A stretch of DNA of 64,000 nucleotides from Chitinophagaceae bacterium UBA1931 (GTDB lineage: Bacteria > Bacteroidota > Bacteroidia > Chitinophagales > Chitinophagaceae), in contig DDFJ01000002.1 of NCBI GenBank assembly GCA_002337125.1, positions 1-64,000 of the forward strand, written 5' to 3'. The notes beneath the pieces were generated by a model that was not told where the DNA came from, searched no databases, and worked only from the letters and a program-made list of their open reading frames with translations. The number at the start of each line of letters is the position of its first letter. The first letter of the stretch is position 1. Positions 1 to 11,644 of this stretch are shown here, piece by piece. Both the position numbers and the translations under genes were made by a program.

Positions 1-2852
<2,852 letters not shown>

Positions 2853-2910
2853 TTTTTTTTAATTGCCTTTTGCAATTGCAACTTTTCCCAATATGATCTT
2901 ATTTAAGAGT

Positions 2911-3022
2911 TTATGGTGGTTTTGCCGAGGGTGTTCACCTCTTCCCATACCGAACAGAGAAGTTAAGCCCCTCATGGCCGATGGTACTGCACTACAATGC
3001 GGGAGAGTAGGTAGCTGCCATA
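2911..3022 (+). rRNA. rrf: 5S ribosomal RNA
   Basis: 5S rRNA about 58 bases downstream of 23S. Diagnostic segments are cctcttcccataccgaacag (loop B/C region), agaagttaagcccc, and ccgatggtactgc with gggagagtaggt near the 3' end. The ends (tatggtgg and gctgccata) pair imperfectly as helix I, which sets the boundaries to within a few bases. It is the last gene of the rRNA operon and is followed at once by a terminator. Confidence 0.95.
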
Positions 3023-3031
3023 TTTATTCTA

Positions 3032-3063
3032 AGCCTCAACAGTTTTGTTGAGGCTTTTTTTTT
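3032..3063 (+). terminator. Rho-independent terminator of the rRNA operon
   Basis: A 9-bp perfect stem (agcctcaac at 3032-3040 with gttgaggct at 3047-3055), a 6-base loop and a run of nine T. It lies directly behind 5S. Confidence 0.92.
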
Positions 3064-3096
3064 GTTCTAACTTTCCCTTTCTCATCTTATAGGCCA

Positions 3097-3945
3097 ATGG
3101 AAAAAAGAATTGCCATTGCAGTAAATCCAAATGCAGGTAATGGTGCTGCCACGAAACTTGCAGATGAAATTTCTGTACTTCTTCAGAAAAAACATGTTGC
3201 ATTTACTATCTTTTCCGGGCAATGGCCTGATTCGTTTCAAGGATTTACGGATGTATGGATTGTTGGTGGCGATGGCACACTGAATTATTTCATTAATTGC
3301 TATTCATCTATTGATCTTCCTTTGGTTATCTTTAGCGGTGGTACAGGAAATGATTTTGCCTGGAAATTATACGGTAATATTTCATTGCAAAAGCAGGTTG
3401 AATTTGTACTGGAGCTGGAACCGAAGTATGTAGATGCTGCTACTTGTAATGGCAGGTTTTATATTAATACTGCTGGGCTGGGGTTCGACGGGAATGTGTT
3501 GCAGTCGATGAAGGCTATACGGCTGGTAGGCGGCCACCTTGGTTATTACTTCATTGTGCTAAAGAAAATATTCACTTTCAGGGAATCATCGTTCCGCATT
3601 TTCTCAAATAATCAGTTACTGGCTGATGAACGATTTCTGCTTGTGTCTGTTGCCAATTCTTCACGAACAGGTGGAGGTTTTCATGTTTCACCAAAGGCAA
3701 GTGTGAATGATGGATTGATTGATCTTGTGCTGGTAAAGCCTTTGCCCATCATCAAGCGACTTTTTTATTTGCCTAAAATTGAAAAAGGAAATCACCTGCA
3801 TCTTTCTTTTGTTCATCACATCATTGGAACGGAGTTTACTATTGAATGTGAAAGGGAGATAGCTGCACAGCTTGATGGTGATCTTATTCATGGAAAGCAA
3901 TTCAGGTTTGAACTTTTGAAAGATCGCTTTCTGTTTCGATATTAA
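3097..3945 (+). CDS. Diacylglycerol kinase family lipid kinase
   Basis: A 282-residue protein with the DAGK catalytic fold of the YegS/DgkB type. Visible motifs are VNPNAGNG (9-16), the nucleotide-binding GGDGT (57-61) and GGTGND (81-86). The family transfers phosphate from ATP to diacylglycerol, sphingoid or related lipids at the inner face of the cytoplasmic membrane; the true substrate cannot be read from sequence. There is no signal peptide or membrane segment. It starts 33 bases after the rRNA terminator and is followed in the same direction by a glycosyltransferase, so the pair may share a transcript and a role in lipid or glycolipid metabolism. Confidence 0.85.
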   Translation: MEKRIAIAVNPNAGNGAATKLADEISVLLQKKHVAFTIFSGQWPDSFQGFTDVWIVGGDGTLNYFINCYSSIDLPLVIFSGGTGNDFAWKLYGNISLQKQVEFVLELEPKYVDAATCNGRFYINTAGLGFDGNVLQSMKAIRLVGGHLGYYFIVLKKIFTFRESSFRIFSNNQLLADERFLLVSVANSSRTGGGFHVSPKASVNDGLIDLVLVKPLPIIKRLFYLPKIEKGNHLHLSFVHHIIGTEFTIECEREIAAQLDGDLIHGKQFRFELLKDRFLFRY

Positions 3946-4007
3946 CTCAATAAATATCCTCTATCAACAGCTTTATTCTGTAAAATTGCAAACCCAAAGG
4001 TTTATTC

Positions 4008-4730
4008 ATGAATTTCCCAGTTACTAAATTATCAATTGTTATACCTGCGTACAATGAGGCAAAGACCATTCATTTCATTTTAAATAAAATTTCAAGTGTT
4101 CAGCTGGTAAATGGTATTGAAAAGGAAATCATTATTGTAAATGACTGCAGCACTGATGAAACAAAGCTTGCAGTGGAGATGTATATGAAGCAATCGAACC
4201 AGCATATTGTTTTATATAATCACGAAATCAATAAAGGAAAGGGAGCTGCATTACATACCGGTATACAAAAAGCTACAGGTGAGTTAGTCATTATCCAGGA
4301 TGCAGATCTTGAATATGATCCGGAAGAATACAACGTATTACTGAAGCCGGTGCTCGATGGCTTTGCAGATGTTGTTTACGGTTCACGATTTATGGGAGGT
4401 AATGCGCACCGTATTCTTTTCTTTTGGCATAGTATCGGTAATAAATTTCTAACGACATTATCGAATATGTTCACGAACCTGAACCTCACCGATATGGAAA
4501 CCTGTTACAAGTTGTTTAAGCGGGAAATTATCCAGGGAATTGATTTAAAAGAAACCCGTTTTGGTTTTGAGCCTGAGGTAACAGCTAAGATTTCACGTAA
4601 GCCTGAGATCCGAATTTATGAAGTTGGCATCTCGTATTATGGACGAACATATGCAGAAGGTAAAAAGATTAACTGGAAAGATGGGTTCCGTGCTATTTAC
4701 TGCATTCTGCGTTACAACCTGTTCAGGTAA
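4008..4730 (+). CDS. Family 2 glycosyltransferase, dolichyl-phosphate mannose synthase-like
   Basis: A 240-residue GT-A fold enzyme. Motifs are IVIPAYNE (10-17), IVNDCSTDE (43-51), the KGKGAA strand-turn (76-81) and the metal-binding D98-A-D100 in QDADLEYDP. The layout matches polyprenyl-phosphate sugar transferases (DPM1/DPMS group), which charge a lipid carrier with mannose or glucose at the inner leaflet. No C-terminal membrane helices are present, so it is the short soluble type. The convergent neighbour is a GT39/ArnT-like transferase, a class that uses polyprenyl-phosphate sugars as donors, so the two may be donor-maker and user; that link is inferred from adjacency. Confidence 0.85.
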   Translation: MNFPVTKLSIVIPAYNEAKTIHFILNKISSVQLVNGIEKEIIIVNDCSTDETKLAVEMYMKQSNQHIVLYNHEINKGKGAALHTGIQKATGELVIIQDADLEYDPEEYNVLLKPVLDGFADVVYGSRFMGGNAHRILFFWHSIGNKFLTTLSNMFTNLNLTDMETCYKLFKREIIQGIDLKETRFGFEPEVTAKISRKPEIRIYEVGISYYGRTYAEGKKINWKDGFRAIYCILRYNLFR

Positions 4731-4731
4731 T

Positions 4732-6387
4732 TTAGTTAAGCCTGGCTATAAAATATTTCTCCCCGTTTTTATCTCTTGTATTCTTATTTAGAAATGTTTT
4801 TGTGAGCAGTGTAACATGATAGTTCACACCTTGCTTTTCAAGTTCAAAAGAACGGTTTTGTTTTCTTAGTTCGTCAAGCCCCTGTTCTGTTGTAAGCAAG
4901 TAAGTACCTGCTGAAAGTATCTGAACTGAATCAACCGTTTTTACAATCCGTTTACTGTAAAAATGAATTGATTCGCCCACATCTCCGTTTTTAAATAAAA
5001 AGAATTTATCGGCTGCTACATTTTTCTCCGAAATAAAACGACCTGCAACGCTGCCTGCCTGGTATTGCAACACATTTGGATAAAACCATAAACTTAAAAA
5101 CAGATTAAGTCCAATGATTAAGGCTAATGAAATCGCAATGAGTTTTGGTTTTATGTCTTTCCTAAACAATAGTAACAGAACTGCAGCAATTGTGAAAACG
5201 GGAATGAGCCAGGGCCATACAGATTGCGGCGGAAAAGAACAGATTAAAATAAGCACCGGTGCTATGCAAAGAACAACTGCAACCAGTATCTGCACCGGAA
5301 CGATGATTGTTTTCAGCCATTTCAATTGCTGTTTCCAGAATAATTTATCAATCATCTTTGCTGTCATCACTGCAATAAGCGGTAAAACAACGTAGATGTA
5401 ATGTGGTAATTGATATTTTGAAATTCCCAATGAACAATAGGTGATAATAAATCCGCCTGTTGTAATAAATTCTTCTTTTGATGAAATGAACAGTCGCTTT
5501 CTTACAAACTGTATTATGTCGTCCAACAAACCGGAAATAAAAAATAATGTCCATGGCAGCATGCCCCATAATAAATTTTCAAAGAGAAAGCTGAAGGGCG
5601 CATGATTGTTCCAAACATTTTCACCCGTGATACGGCCAAAGCTTTGTGTCCAGTAAAAAAATTTCAGACCGGAAACGTTTTGCAATCCGTTCACAGTTTT
5701 TTCGGGATGAAGATCAAATTGCTGGTAAAGACCAATACTCATCGGAACCAGGATCAATGCAATTACAACTAGGGCTACTAAATAAACCGGTTTGAATATA
5801 TAGCTGAAATTTCTTTGTGCGATGAAGTGACTGCCAAAAGCAAAAATGGGAACAAACAAAGCAATCGGACCTTTGGTAAGCATACCAAAACCAATTGCCG
5901 CACTTCCTGCTATCAAATGAATGATTTTTTTTGACTGTATCCATTCAGCCAATTGCCATATTGCAATCATAACCCAACTCATGAGGATGGTATCGGTACG
6001 AACATCATTCGTTATCAGAAATACAGCCTGGCAACTTGCAAGAACAATTGCGGCAAGCATTGCAACCGTTTGATCGTAAAATAATTTTGTAAAACGCCAA
6101 GTGGCAAAAATGGATAATAATGCAAAGAGGATTGAAGGCAGTTTGAATGCAAAATTATTTTCCCCAAAGATTTTTATTGACAAACTGCTGATCCAGAAAA
6201 GAAAAGGTGGTTTGTCAAGATAATCTTTTCCCTGTTCGTATACATGCAGGTAACTTCCACTTGCATTCATTTCCCTGCTCATAGCTGCATATTGTGAAGC
6301 ATCTGCATCCATTACATCAACAGCAACTGCGCAGAAATAAACGGCAGCAATAATGATAAAAAGAATAAAAATATTTTTTGTCTGCAT
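4732..6387 (-). CDS. GT39/ArnT-like integral membrane glycosyltransferase
   Basis: A 551-residue polytopic membrane protein of the GT-C (PMT/ArnT/RgtA) superfamily, which moves sugars from polyprenyl-phosphate donors to lipid or protein acceptors on the outer side of the membrane. After a first transmembrane helix it has D27-A-D29-A-S-Q-Y, the catalytic acidic loop, and YLDKPPFLFW (56-65), the classic ArnT-family motif, then about ten further hydrophobic helices. I place the start at the ATG at 6387 rather than a start 60 codons upstream, because the longer version overlaps the aldo/keto reductase and has no family character. Acceptor unknown. Its 3' end lies one base from the convergent glycosyltransferase. 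Confidence 0.85.
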   Translation of the reverse strand: MQTKNIFILFIIIAAVYFCAVAVDVMDADASQYAAMSREMNASGSYLHVYEQGKDYLDKPPFLFWISSLSIKIFGENNFAFKLPSILFALLSIFATWRFTKLFYDQTVAMLAAIVLASCQAVFLITNDVRTDTILMSWVMIAIWQLAEWIQSKKIIHLIAGSAAIGFGMLTKGPIALFVPIFAFGSHFIAQRNFSYIFKPVYLVALVVIALILVPMSIGLYQQFDLHPEKTVNGLQNVSGLKFFYWTQSFGRITGENVWNNHAPFSFLFENLLWGMLPWTLFFISGLLDDIIQFVRKRLFISSKEEFITTGGFIITYCSLGISKYQLPHYIYVVLPLIAVMTAKMIDKLFWKQQLKWLKTIIVPVQILVAVVLCIAPVLILICSFPPQSVWPWLIPVFTIAAVLLLLFRKDIKPKLIAISLALIIGLNLFLSLWFYPNVLQYQAGSVAGRFISEKNVAADKFFLFKNGDVGESIHFYSKRIVKTVDSVQILSAGTYLLTTEQGLDELRKQNRSFELEKQGVNYHVTLLTKTFLNKNTRDKNGEKYFIARLN

Positions 6388-6413
6388 ATCGGTAATCTTA
6401 AACTGCTGATAAA

Positions 6414-7289
6414 TCAGGCAACCTCTTTGCCTGTACTTGCACGCCACAACATAAACCAATCTTCTCTTTCCAGTTGTATATTGATGGCTTCTGTTGCCAA
6501 CCTGATCCGTTCCGGTTTTGTTGTTCCTGTAACCGGATGTATACCCGAAGGATGCGTTAATATCCAACTGTATAAAATCACATCAGCTGATGTATTGTAT
6601 TTCTCCGCAAGAATACCGGCAACAGCTGAAATGCGCTGAATACGTTCATCGTCGGTTTCTACAAACAAATTACCTGCACCCAAAGGACTCCAAGCCATTG
6701 GAGTGATGTGATGCTGCTGACAGTAATCTAATGTTCCATCGAGAAAAGATTCCAGGTGAAGCAATGAACATTCAACCTGGTTTACTTCAACTGTAAAACG
6801 GCTGTGTAATAAATCAACCTGCCAGCGTTTGAAATTTGAAACGCCAAAGTGTAATACTTTTCCCTGTTCTTTAAGATGGGTAAATGCTTTTGCCACTTCA
6901 TCTGCATTGAACAATGGATCGGGCCGATGAATGAGCAAACAATCAATATAATCAGTGGAAAGGTTGTTCAGCGAATTTTCAACTGACTGCATAATATGAT
7001 CGTAAGAAGTATCGTACGATTTTATTTTATGCTCCGGTCTGTTTGGAGAAACTTTCTGAATGCCGCATTTTGTTATAATCTGCATTGCAGACCTTAGCGA
7101 TGGTTCACTATTCAATACTTCTCCAAATTCTGCTTCGGTTGTATAATCGCCATAAATATCTGCATGATCAAATGTTGTAACTCCTAATGAAAGACAATCT
7201 TTGATCATTTGTTCATAAGCAGCTGTATTAAATCTTGCTCCCCATATTCCCCATTTCATGGTTCCGGCAATGATTGCTGAAAAGTTCAT
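6414..7289 (-). CDS. Aldo/keto reductase
   Basis: A 291-residue NAD(P)H-dependent oxidoreductase with a TIM barrel, of the YdhF-like subgroup. The catalytic tetrad is visible: D41 and Y46 in FDHADIYG, K74 in IITKCG and H121 in LLIHRPDP. Cofactor-end motifs include GVSNF and, near the C-terminus, HPVTGTTKPERI. The family reduces aldehydes and ketones in the cytoplasm; the substrate is not predictable. It lies 26 bases upstream of the GT39 gene on the same strand and could be co-transcribed with it. Confidence 0.88.
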   Translation of the reverse strand: MNFSAIIAGTMKWGIWGARFNTAAYEQMIKDCLSLGVTTFDHADIYGDYTTEAEFGEVLNSEPSLRSAMQIITKCGIQKVSPNRPEHKIKSYDTSYDHIMQSVENSLNNLSTDYIDCLLIHRPDPLFNADEVAKAFTHLKEQGKVLHFGVSNFKRWQVDLLHSRFTVEVNQVECSLLHLESFLDGTLDYCQQHHITPMAWSPLGAGNLFVETDDERIQRISAVAGILAEKYNTSADVILYSWILTHPSGIHPVTGTTKPERIRLATEAINIQLEREDWFMLWRASTGKEVA

Positions 7290-7383
7290 GCAGATGTATT
7301 TGTTTCAAAAATAAAGGCAATAATTGTAATGCGAAAACAGAATTAAACATTGTTCAGGACAAGCAGAAAAATTCTGTAAAACA

Positions 7384-7414
7384 AAAAGCCCCGGCTTATA
7401 ATGCCGGGGCTTTT
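7384..7414 (-). terminator. Terminator of the rpsF-rpsR-rplI operon
   Basis: Stem aaaagccccggc (7384-7395) with gccggggctttt (7403-7414) and a 7-base loop. It sits about 20 bases behind the rplI stop and ends in a T run on the minus strand. Confidence 0.88.
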
Positions 7415-7433
7415 AAACAGTATCTTGATTTGA

Positions 7434-7892
7434 TTATGCCGCTGCTGTTTCACCTGCAACTTCAATTTCAATTTCAGCTTCGTTACCATTTGCAAAATCA
7501 ACTTTTGCTTTGTGGGTACCGATTTCTTTGATTTCGTCTGCAAGATGAATTTTACGACGGTCGATTTCATAACCTTTCTGTTCACGGATTGCACGTGCAA
7601 TCATAACAGTGGTAATGCTACCGAAGATCTTTCCGCTTGTTCCTGTTTTAGCAGTAAGCTTAACGGGAGCTTCAACGAGTTTTGCAATTACTGATTTAAT
7701 TTCAGCCAGCATTGCATCTTCTTTCTTCTTCTGAACTTTTAAGCGTTCTGCCAGTTGCTTCAGATTTGAAGGAGAAGCTTCAACTGCGAATTTTTGTGGA
7801 ATTAAGAAGTTACGAGCGTAACCATTTTTCACTTTTACCACTTCGTTCTTACCGCCGAGTGTATTTACATCCTGAATTAAAATTACTTCCAT
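7434..7892 (-). CDS. rplI: 50S ribosomal protein L9
   Basis: A 152-residue L9. The N-terminal rRNA-binding domain MEVILIQDVNTLGGKNEVV and VKNGYARNFLIP is diagnostic and is followed by the long connecting helix rich in Lys, Glu and Leu, then the C-terminal domain. I use the ATG that gives MEVILIQ; an upstream TTG would add 12 unrelated residues. It is the last gene of the ribosomal operon, 83 bases behind rpsR, and precedes a strong terminator. Confidence 0.97.
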   Translation of the reverse strand: MEVILIQDVNTLGGKNEVVKVKNGYARNFLIPQKFAVEASPSNLKQLAERLKVQKKKEDAMLAEIKSVIAKLVEAPVKLTAKTGTSGKIFGSITTVMIARAIREQKGYEIDRRKIHLADEIKEIGTHKAKVDFANGNEAEIEIEVAGETAAA

Positions 7893-7975
7893 TGTTTTGT
7901 TTTTAGTTTCCGTAACCCAGTCTTTCAACTGTCTTCCCGTTTATGGGAGTTAGGGAAAGGTTCACTAATGATTTT

Positions 7976-8239
7976 TTATTTCAACAGATCAGTTACATAA
8001 GGAAGCAATGCCATCTGACGTGCTTTCTTAATTGCGTCTGTTACTTTGCGCTGATATTTGAGTGAGTTACCAGTTAAACGGCGGGGAAGAATTTTACCCT
8101 GTTCGTTTAAGAATTTTTTGAGAAACTCAACATCTTTGTAATCAACATAACGGATACCGTACTTTTTAAAGCGACAGTATTTTTTCTTTGGCTGTTCGGT
8201 TTTAATCGCCGTCAGGTATTTAATTTCATTCTTTGCCAT
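7976..8239 (-). CDS. rpsR: 30S ribosomal protein S18
   Basis: An 87-residue S18. The conserved core KKYCRFKKYGIRYVDYKD, the RRLTGNS segment and the C-terminal IKKARQMALLPYV are typical. It binds 16S rRNA in the platform as a dimer with S6, whose gene lies only 3 bases upstream, so the two are translationally coupled. The usual zinc-type cysteine cluster is reduced to one Cys. Confidence 0.97.
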   Translation of the reverse strand: MAKNEIKYLTAIKTEQPKKKYCRFKKYGIRYVDYKDVEFLKKFLNEQGKILPRRLTGNSLKYQRKVTDAIKKARQMALLPYVTDLLK

Positions 8240-8242
8240 GAC

Positions 8243-8596
8243 TTAAGCCTCCGCTTTTTCAGTTGCTGATTGTACGCCACTTCTCTTTTTTGCATTGTAC
8301 TCAACGGCGTATTTGTCGAGTGCAGTGTACATGTGACGGAGCACTTGCTCATCACGGTGAATCTGAACATTCAGTTTCTGGTTGAAATCGGCAGTAGCCT
8401 TGTACTCAACTACCCAATAAATTCCAGTTGTTTTTTTCTGAACGGGGTAGGCAAGTGATTTTAAACCCCAGGGGTTGCTGTGAACCAGTTCGCCGCCATT
8501 AGCGGTCAGCAGGTCGATGTAGCGTTTTTGTGCTGCCTTGAATTCTTCATCAGACAGAACAGGGGTAAAAATCACCATCATTTCGTAATTCTTCAT
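8243..8596 (-). CDS. rpsF: 30S ribosomal protein S6
   Basis: A 117-residue S6 of the small-subunit platform. Diagnostic features are NYEMMVIFTP at the N-terminus, the SLAYPVQKKTTGIYWVVEY strand region and DEQVLRHMYTALD. The acidic-lysine C-terminal tail is normal. It is first in the operon with rpsR and rplI; no ssb or priB gene lies between them. The leader upstream holds a possible S6:S18 autoregulatory element. Confidence 0.97.
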   Translation of the reverse strand: MKNYEMMVIFTPVLSDEEFKAAQKRYIDLLTANGGELVHSNPWGLKSLAYPVQKKTTGIYWVVEYKATADFNQKLNVQIHRDEQVLRHMYTALDKYAVEYNAKKRSGVQSATEKAEA

Positions 8597-8623
8597 TACT
8601 TGTTGTGATTTAAGTTTAAAAAT

Positions 8624-8640
8624 TGGGTTTATCCCATCGG
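8624..8640 (-). promoter_or_regulatory. Possible S6:S18-binding element in the rpsF leader
   Basis: On the minus strand a CCG trinucleotide (8640-8638) sits beside a short hairpin (tggg/ccca arms at 8636-8633 and 8627-8624, 5-base loop) 28-44 bases upstream of the rpsF start. A CCG next to a small stem-loop is the known recognition feature of the S6:S18 autoregulatory RNA in many bacteria. The stem is short, so this is only a candidate. Confidence 0.35.
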
Positions 8641-8686
8641 ATCCCGGTTATGCACTAGGAAATCTGCCAATACAGATTTGGGGCTG

Positions 8687-8722
8687 CAAAGGTAGGCGAA
8701 GTCAGCATCCTGTCCAAGCAAA
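8687..8722 (-). promoter_or_regulatory. Predicted promoter of the rpsF operon
   Basis: The minus strand reads TACCTTTG (8694-8687), a perfect Bacteroidota -7 box TAnnTTTG, with TTTG at 8722-8719 and a TTG at 8717-8715 as possible -33 elements. This gives a leader of about 80-90 bases. Confidence 0.5.
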
Positions 8723-8780
8723 CGGGGCTTTATTTTTCAGTAAAATCAAGGGTTCTGGCAAATTCTATTATGTTCACGAG

Positions 8781-10481
8781 TTAGGCAGAGGGTCGCAGGT
8801 CAACTACTTTTAACTGTAATGTGGTGCTGCCGTTCCATTCATTCTCGTCAATTGTGTAAACAAGATCAAAATTACCTTGCTGAACAACCGGAAGTAAATG
8901 CGCAGCTTTAAAGAAAATGCCGGTAAGGGTAATATTATCGTGCTTCACCACCAGCCTCAGATGCTGATCCTTAACGATTTTACTGTAGCCTGTATCGGTC
9001 ACATTTCGGGTGATAAATACCGGTCGCATGTTTTCTGGGCCGAACGGTTCCATTTGCCTTACGATATTAAAAAACGGCTGGCGGATGTCAGCAAAGCTTA
9101 ATTCAGCATCAATGATAATTTCGGGAATCAGCTGTTCGGGTAAAATTGTTTCCGACACTACTTTTTCAAATGCATCGGAAAATGCTTCGATGTTTTGCGT
9201 TAAAAGGGTAAGTCCGGCAGCAGCAAAATGCCCGCCATAGCCAAGCAAATGTTCCCTGCATGCATGAACTGCTTCGTATAAATTAAATCCTGCAACGCTT
9301 CTTGCACTGCCTGCAGCATATTCGCCACTTTGGGTTAAAACAATTGTTGGGCGATAGTATGAATCGGTAAGTCTAGATGCAACAATCCCCACCACACCTT
9401 TGTGCCAATGTGGTTGAAAAAGCACCGTGGTTTTTCTGTTGCGCAGAATTTCGCTGGAATTGATGATGGCCAGGGCTTCTTCTGAAATAGATGAATCGGC
9501 TTCCTTCCGTTCGTCATTATCGGCGTGGAGCATTTCAGCATATTGCAATGCTTCTTCGAAAGTTGGTGAAATAAACATCTGCACTGCCTTGCGGGCATCA
9601 TCCATACGCCCGGCAGCATTGACCCTTGGCGCAATCATGAAAACAAGATTGTTGATGTGCATTTGTTTTTCGGCCTTACTTAAAAACATCAGGGCCTTTA
9701 TGCCATTTGACGGGTTGGAATTCACCTGCTGCAAACCGTAGAACGCAAGTATGCGGTTTTCATCCGTTATTGGAACAATATCTGCAGCAATAGCTGTTGC
9801 TACCAAGTCGAGATAGCAAAGTACTTTTTCATCTGCCAGGCTCAGCTTTTGGGCCAGTGCTGATATCAGCTTAAAACCTACACCACAGCCACAAAGTTCT
9901 TTAAATGGATAGTTGCAATCTTTTTGTTTGGGATTAAGAATAGCAACAGCTGCCGGCACTTCAGAATCAGGTAAATGATGGTCGCAAACAATAAAGTCAA
10001 TGCCTAACTGACGGGCATAGGCAATCAGTTCAATAGATTTAATTCCGCAGTCGAGTGAAACAATCAGTGTAAATCCATTTTCTTTAGCAAAATCAATTCC
10101 TTGCTTTGAAACACCATAACCTTCCCTGTACCGATGTGGAATATAAAAATCGACCAGCTCCTTTTCGTATACAGATACAAGAAACCTGTACATGCAGGCA
10201 ACACTTGTTGTACCATCTACATCGTAATCACCAAAAACAAGAATCTTTTCTTTTTTCTGAAAAGCAGACAGGATTCTATCCGTGGCTTTCTGCATGTCTT
10301 TCATCAGCCATGGATCATGCAAGTGAGATAATTGCGGGCGAAAAAAATCTTTAGCTTTTTCATAGCTATCAATTCCCCTCTGTACAAGAATTTTGCATAA
10401 AGATGGGTGGATCTTCAGGTCTTGAACAAGGGAATTTATTGTTGATTCATCGGCCTGCAAAAGAGTCCATCTTTTATTCAT
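8781..10481 (-). CDS. recJ: Single-stranded-DNA-specific exonuclease RecJ
   Basis: A 566-residue 5'-3' ssDNA exonuclease used in RecF-type recombination and in base-excision and mismatch repair. The DHH phosphoesterase motifs are present: GDYDVDG (84-90), D144 in SLDCG and CDHH (166-169). The DHHA1 domain is marked by GYGGHFAAAGL near residue 410, and the C-terminal OB fold follows. Length is normal for the family. The start lies 3 bases after the stop of the upstream polyprenyl synthase gene, so the two form an operon. Confidence 0.95.
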   Translation of the reverse strand: MNKRWTLLQADESTINSLVQDLKIHPSLCKILVQRGIDSYEKAKDFFRPQLSHLHDPWLMKDMQKATDRILSAFQKKEKILVFGDYDVDGTTSVACMYRFLVSVYEKELVDFYIPHRYREGYGVSKQGIDFAKENGFTLIVSLDCGIKSIELIAYARQLGIDFIVCDHHLPDSEVPAAVAILNPKQKDCNYPFKELCGCGVGFKLISALAQKLSLADEKVLCYLDLVATAIAADIVPITDENRILAFYGLQQVNSNPSNGIKALMFLSKAEKQMHINNLVFMIAPRVNAAGRMDDARKAVQMFISPTFEEALQYAEMLHADNDERKEADSSISEEALAIINSSEILRNRKTTVLFQPHWHKGVVGIVASRLTDSYYRPTIVLTQSGEYAAGSARSVAGFNLYEAVHACREHLLGYGGHFAAAGLTLLTQNIEAFSDAFEKVVSETILPEQLIPEIIIDAELSFADIRQPFFNIVRQMEPFGPENMRPVFITRNVTDTGYSKIVKDQHLRLVVKHDNITLTGIFFKAAHLLPVVQQGNFDLVYTIDENEWNGSTTLQLKVVDLRPSA

Positions 10482-10484
10482 AAG

Positions 10485-11456
10485 TTAGTATTTTCTATCG
10501 GTTGTAAATCGTACAAGGGACTCAAGTCCATCTCTGATTTCATTTTGCGGGAACTGCTTTAGAATTTCTATTGCTTCATCACGGTAACGGTTCATTTTTT
10601 CAGTAGCATATTGTATTCCACCCGCTTTTACAACTTCATCAATTACGTATTGCACATTTTTCTTGCGCTTGTTTTCATTTTTGATGATGTAAATAAGCTC
10701 TCTCTTTTTTTCAGGGCTGATTGTATTCAGTGTGTAAATGAGCGGCAGGGTAAGTTTTTTTTCTTTGATATCATTGCCTGTTGGTTTACCAATTGATTCG
10801 CTGCCATAATCAAATAAGTCATCTTTGATCTGAAATGCAATTCCTGCCTTTTCTCCAAAAAGCTTCATTTGGTCAGTTTTATAGGAATCATTTGTGGTTG
10901 ACCATGCTCCGGCACCACAGGCTGATGACAGGAGCGATGCAGTTTTATTTCTGATGATTTCGAAGTAAACATCTTCACTCAGGTTAAGTTTTCTTGTTTT
11001 TTCGATTTGCAACAATTCTCCTTCGCTCATTTTCTCAACAGCCTCGGATAAAATTTTCAGCGTAACGAAATCATCATTCCTGAGAGATAGTAGCAATCCT
11101 TTTGATAATAAGTAATCGCCTACTAAGACAGCTATTTTGTTTTTCCATAATGCGTTTATGGAGAAGAATCCCCTGCGCTCCATTGCTTCATCCACCACAT
11201 CATCATGCACAAGCGTAGCTGTGTGTAAAAGCTCAACCAAGGCTGCCGCCCTGTGTGTATTTTCATTTATATCACCAAAAAGCTTGGCACTCAGAAATAC
11301 AAACATTGGTCTCACCTGTTTGCCTTTCCGTTTGATGATATATTGCATTATTCTGTCAAGCAATGAAACCCTGCTTTTAACGGAGGCTCTGAATTTTTCT
11401 TCAAATTCGGTAAGTTCCTGTTTTACCAGTTGCTGGATATGTTGGGATGAGTTCAT
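10485..11456 (-). CDS. Polyprenyl diphosphate synthase (long-chain, IspB-like)
   Basis: A 323-residue trans-isoprenyl diphosphate synthase. The first aspartate-rich motif is DDVVD (85-89) with GKQVRP (45-50) before it, and the second is DDLFD (212-216) followed by GKPTGNDIKEKKLTLP. It condenses isopentenyl diphosphate units to make the polyprenyl tail, most likely for menaquinone. Chain length is not read from sequence. I start at the ATG giving MNSSQHIQQL; the longer version adds 13 residues with no family match. It is the upstream partner of recJ. Confidence 0.88.
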   Translation of the reverse strand: MNSSQHIQQLVKQELTEFEEKFRASVKSRVSLLDRIMQYIIKRKGKQVRPMFVFLSAKLFGDINENTHRAAALVELLHTATLVHDDVVDEAMERRGFFSINALWKNKIAVLVGDYLLSKGLLLSLRNDDFVTLKILSEAVEKMSEGELLQIEKTRKLNLSEDVYFEIIRNKTASLLSSACGAGAWSTTNDSYKTDQMKLFGEKAGIAFQIKDDLFDYGSESIGKPTGNDIKEKKLTLPLIYTLNTISPEKKRELIYIIKNENKRKKNVQYVIDEVVKAGGIQYATEKMNRYRDEAIEILKQFPQNEIRDGLESLVRFTTDRKY

Positions 11457-11573
11457 GTGGCGGCAATTTACATCAAAAGGCAATTTTCTTTGCAATTTTG
11501 AAATTTAAATGCAGCGACTTTTGAACGAATGAAGTCTATTATGATGATTTGAAAGTAAATAAATTATAAAAAA

Positions 11574-11604
11574 TTTGCTTTTTAACCTATCATCTCTATT
11601 TTTG
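11574..11604 (+). promoter_or_regulatory. Strong Bacteroidota-type promoter for the OmpA-family gene
   Basis: TTTG at 11574-11577 and TATTTTTG at 11597-11604, spacer 19 bp. This is the expected -33/-7 pair of the Bacteroidota primary sigma factor and leaves a leader of about 30 bases. Confidence 0.72.
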
Positions 11605-11644
11605 CAATAATCATCAGGATTTTTCGAAACTTAATACAACAACT

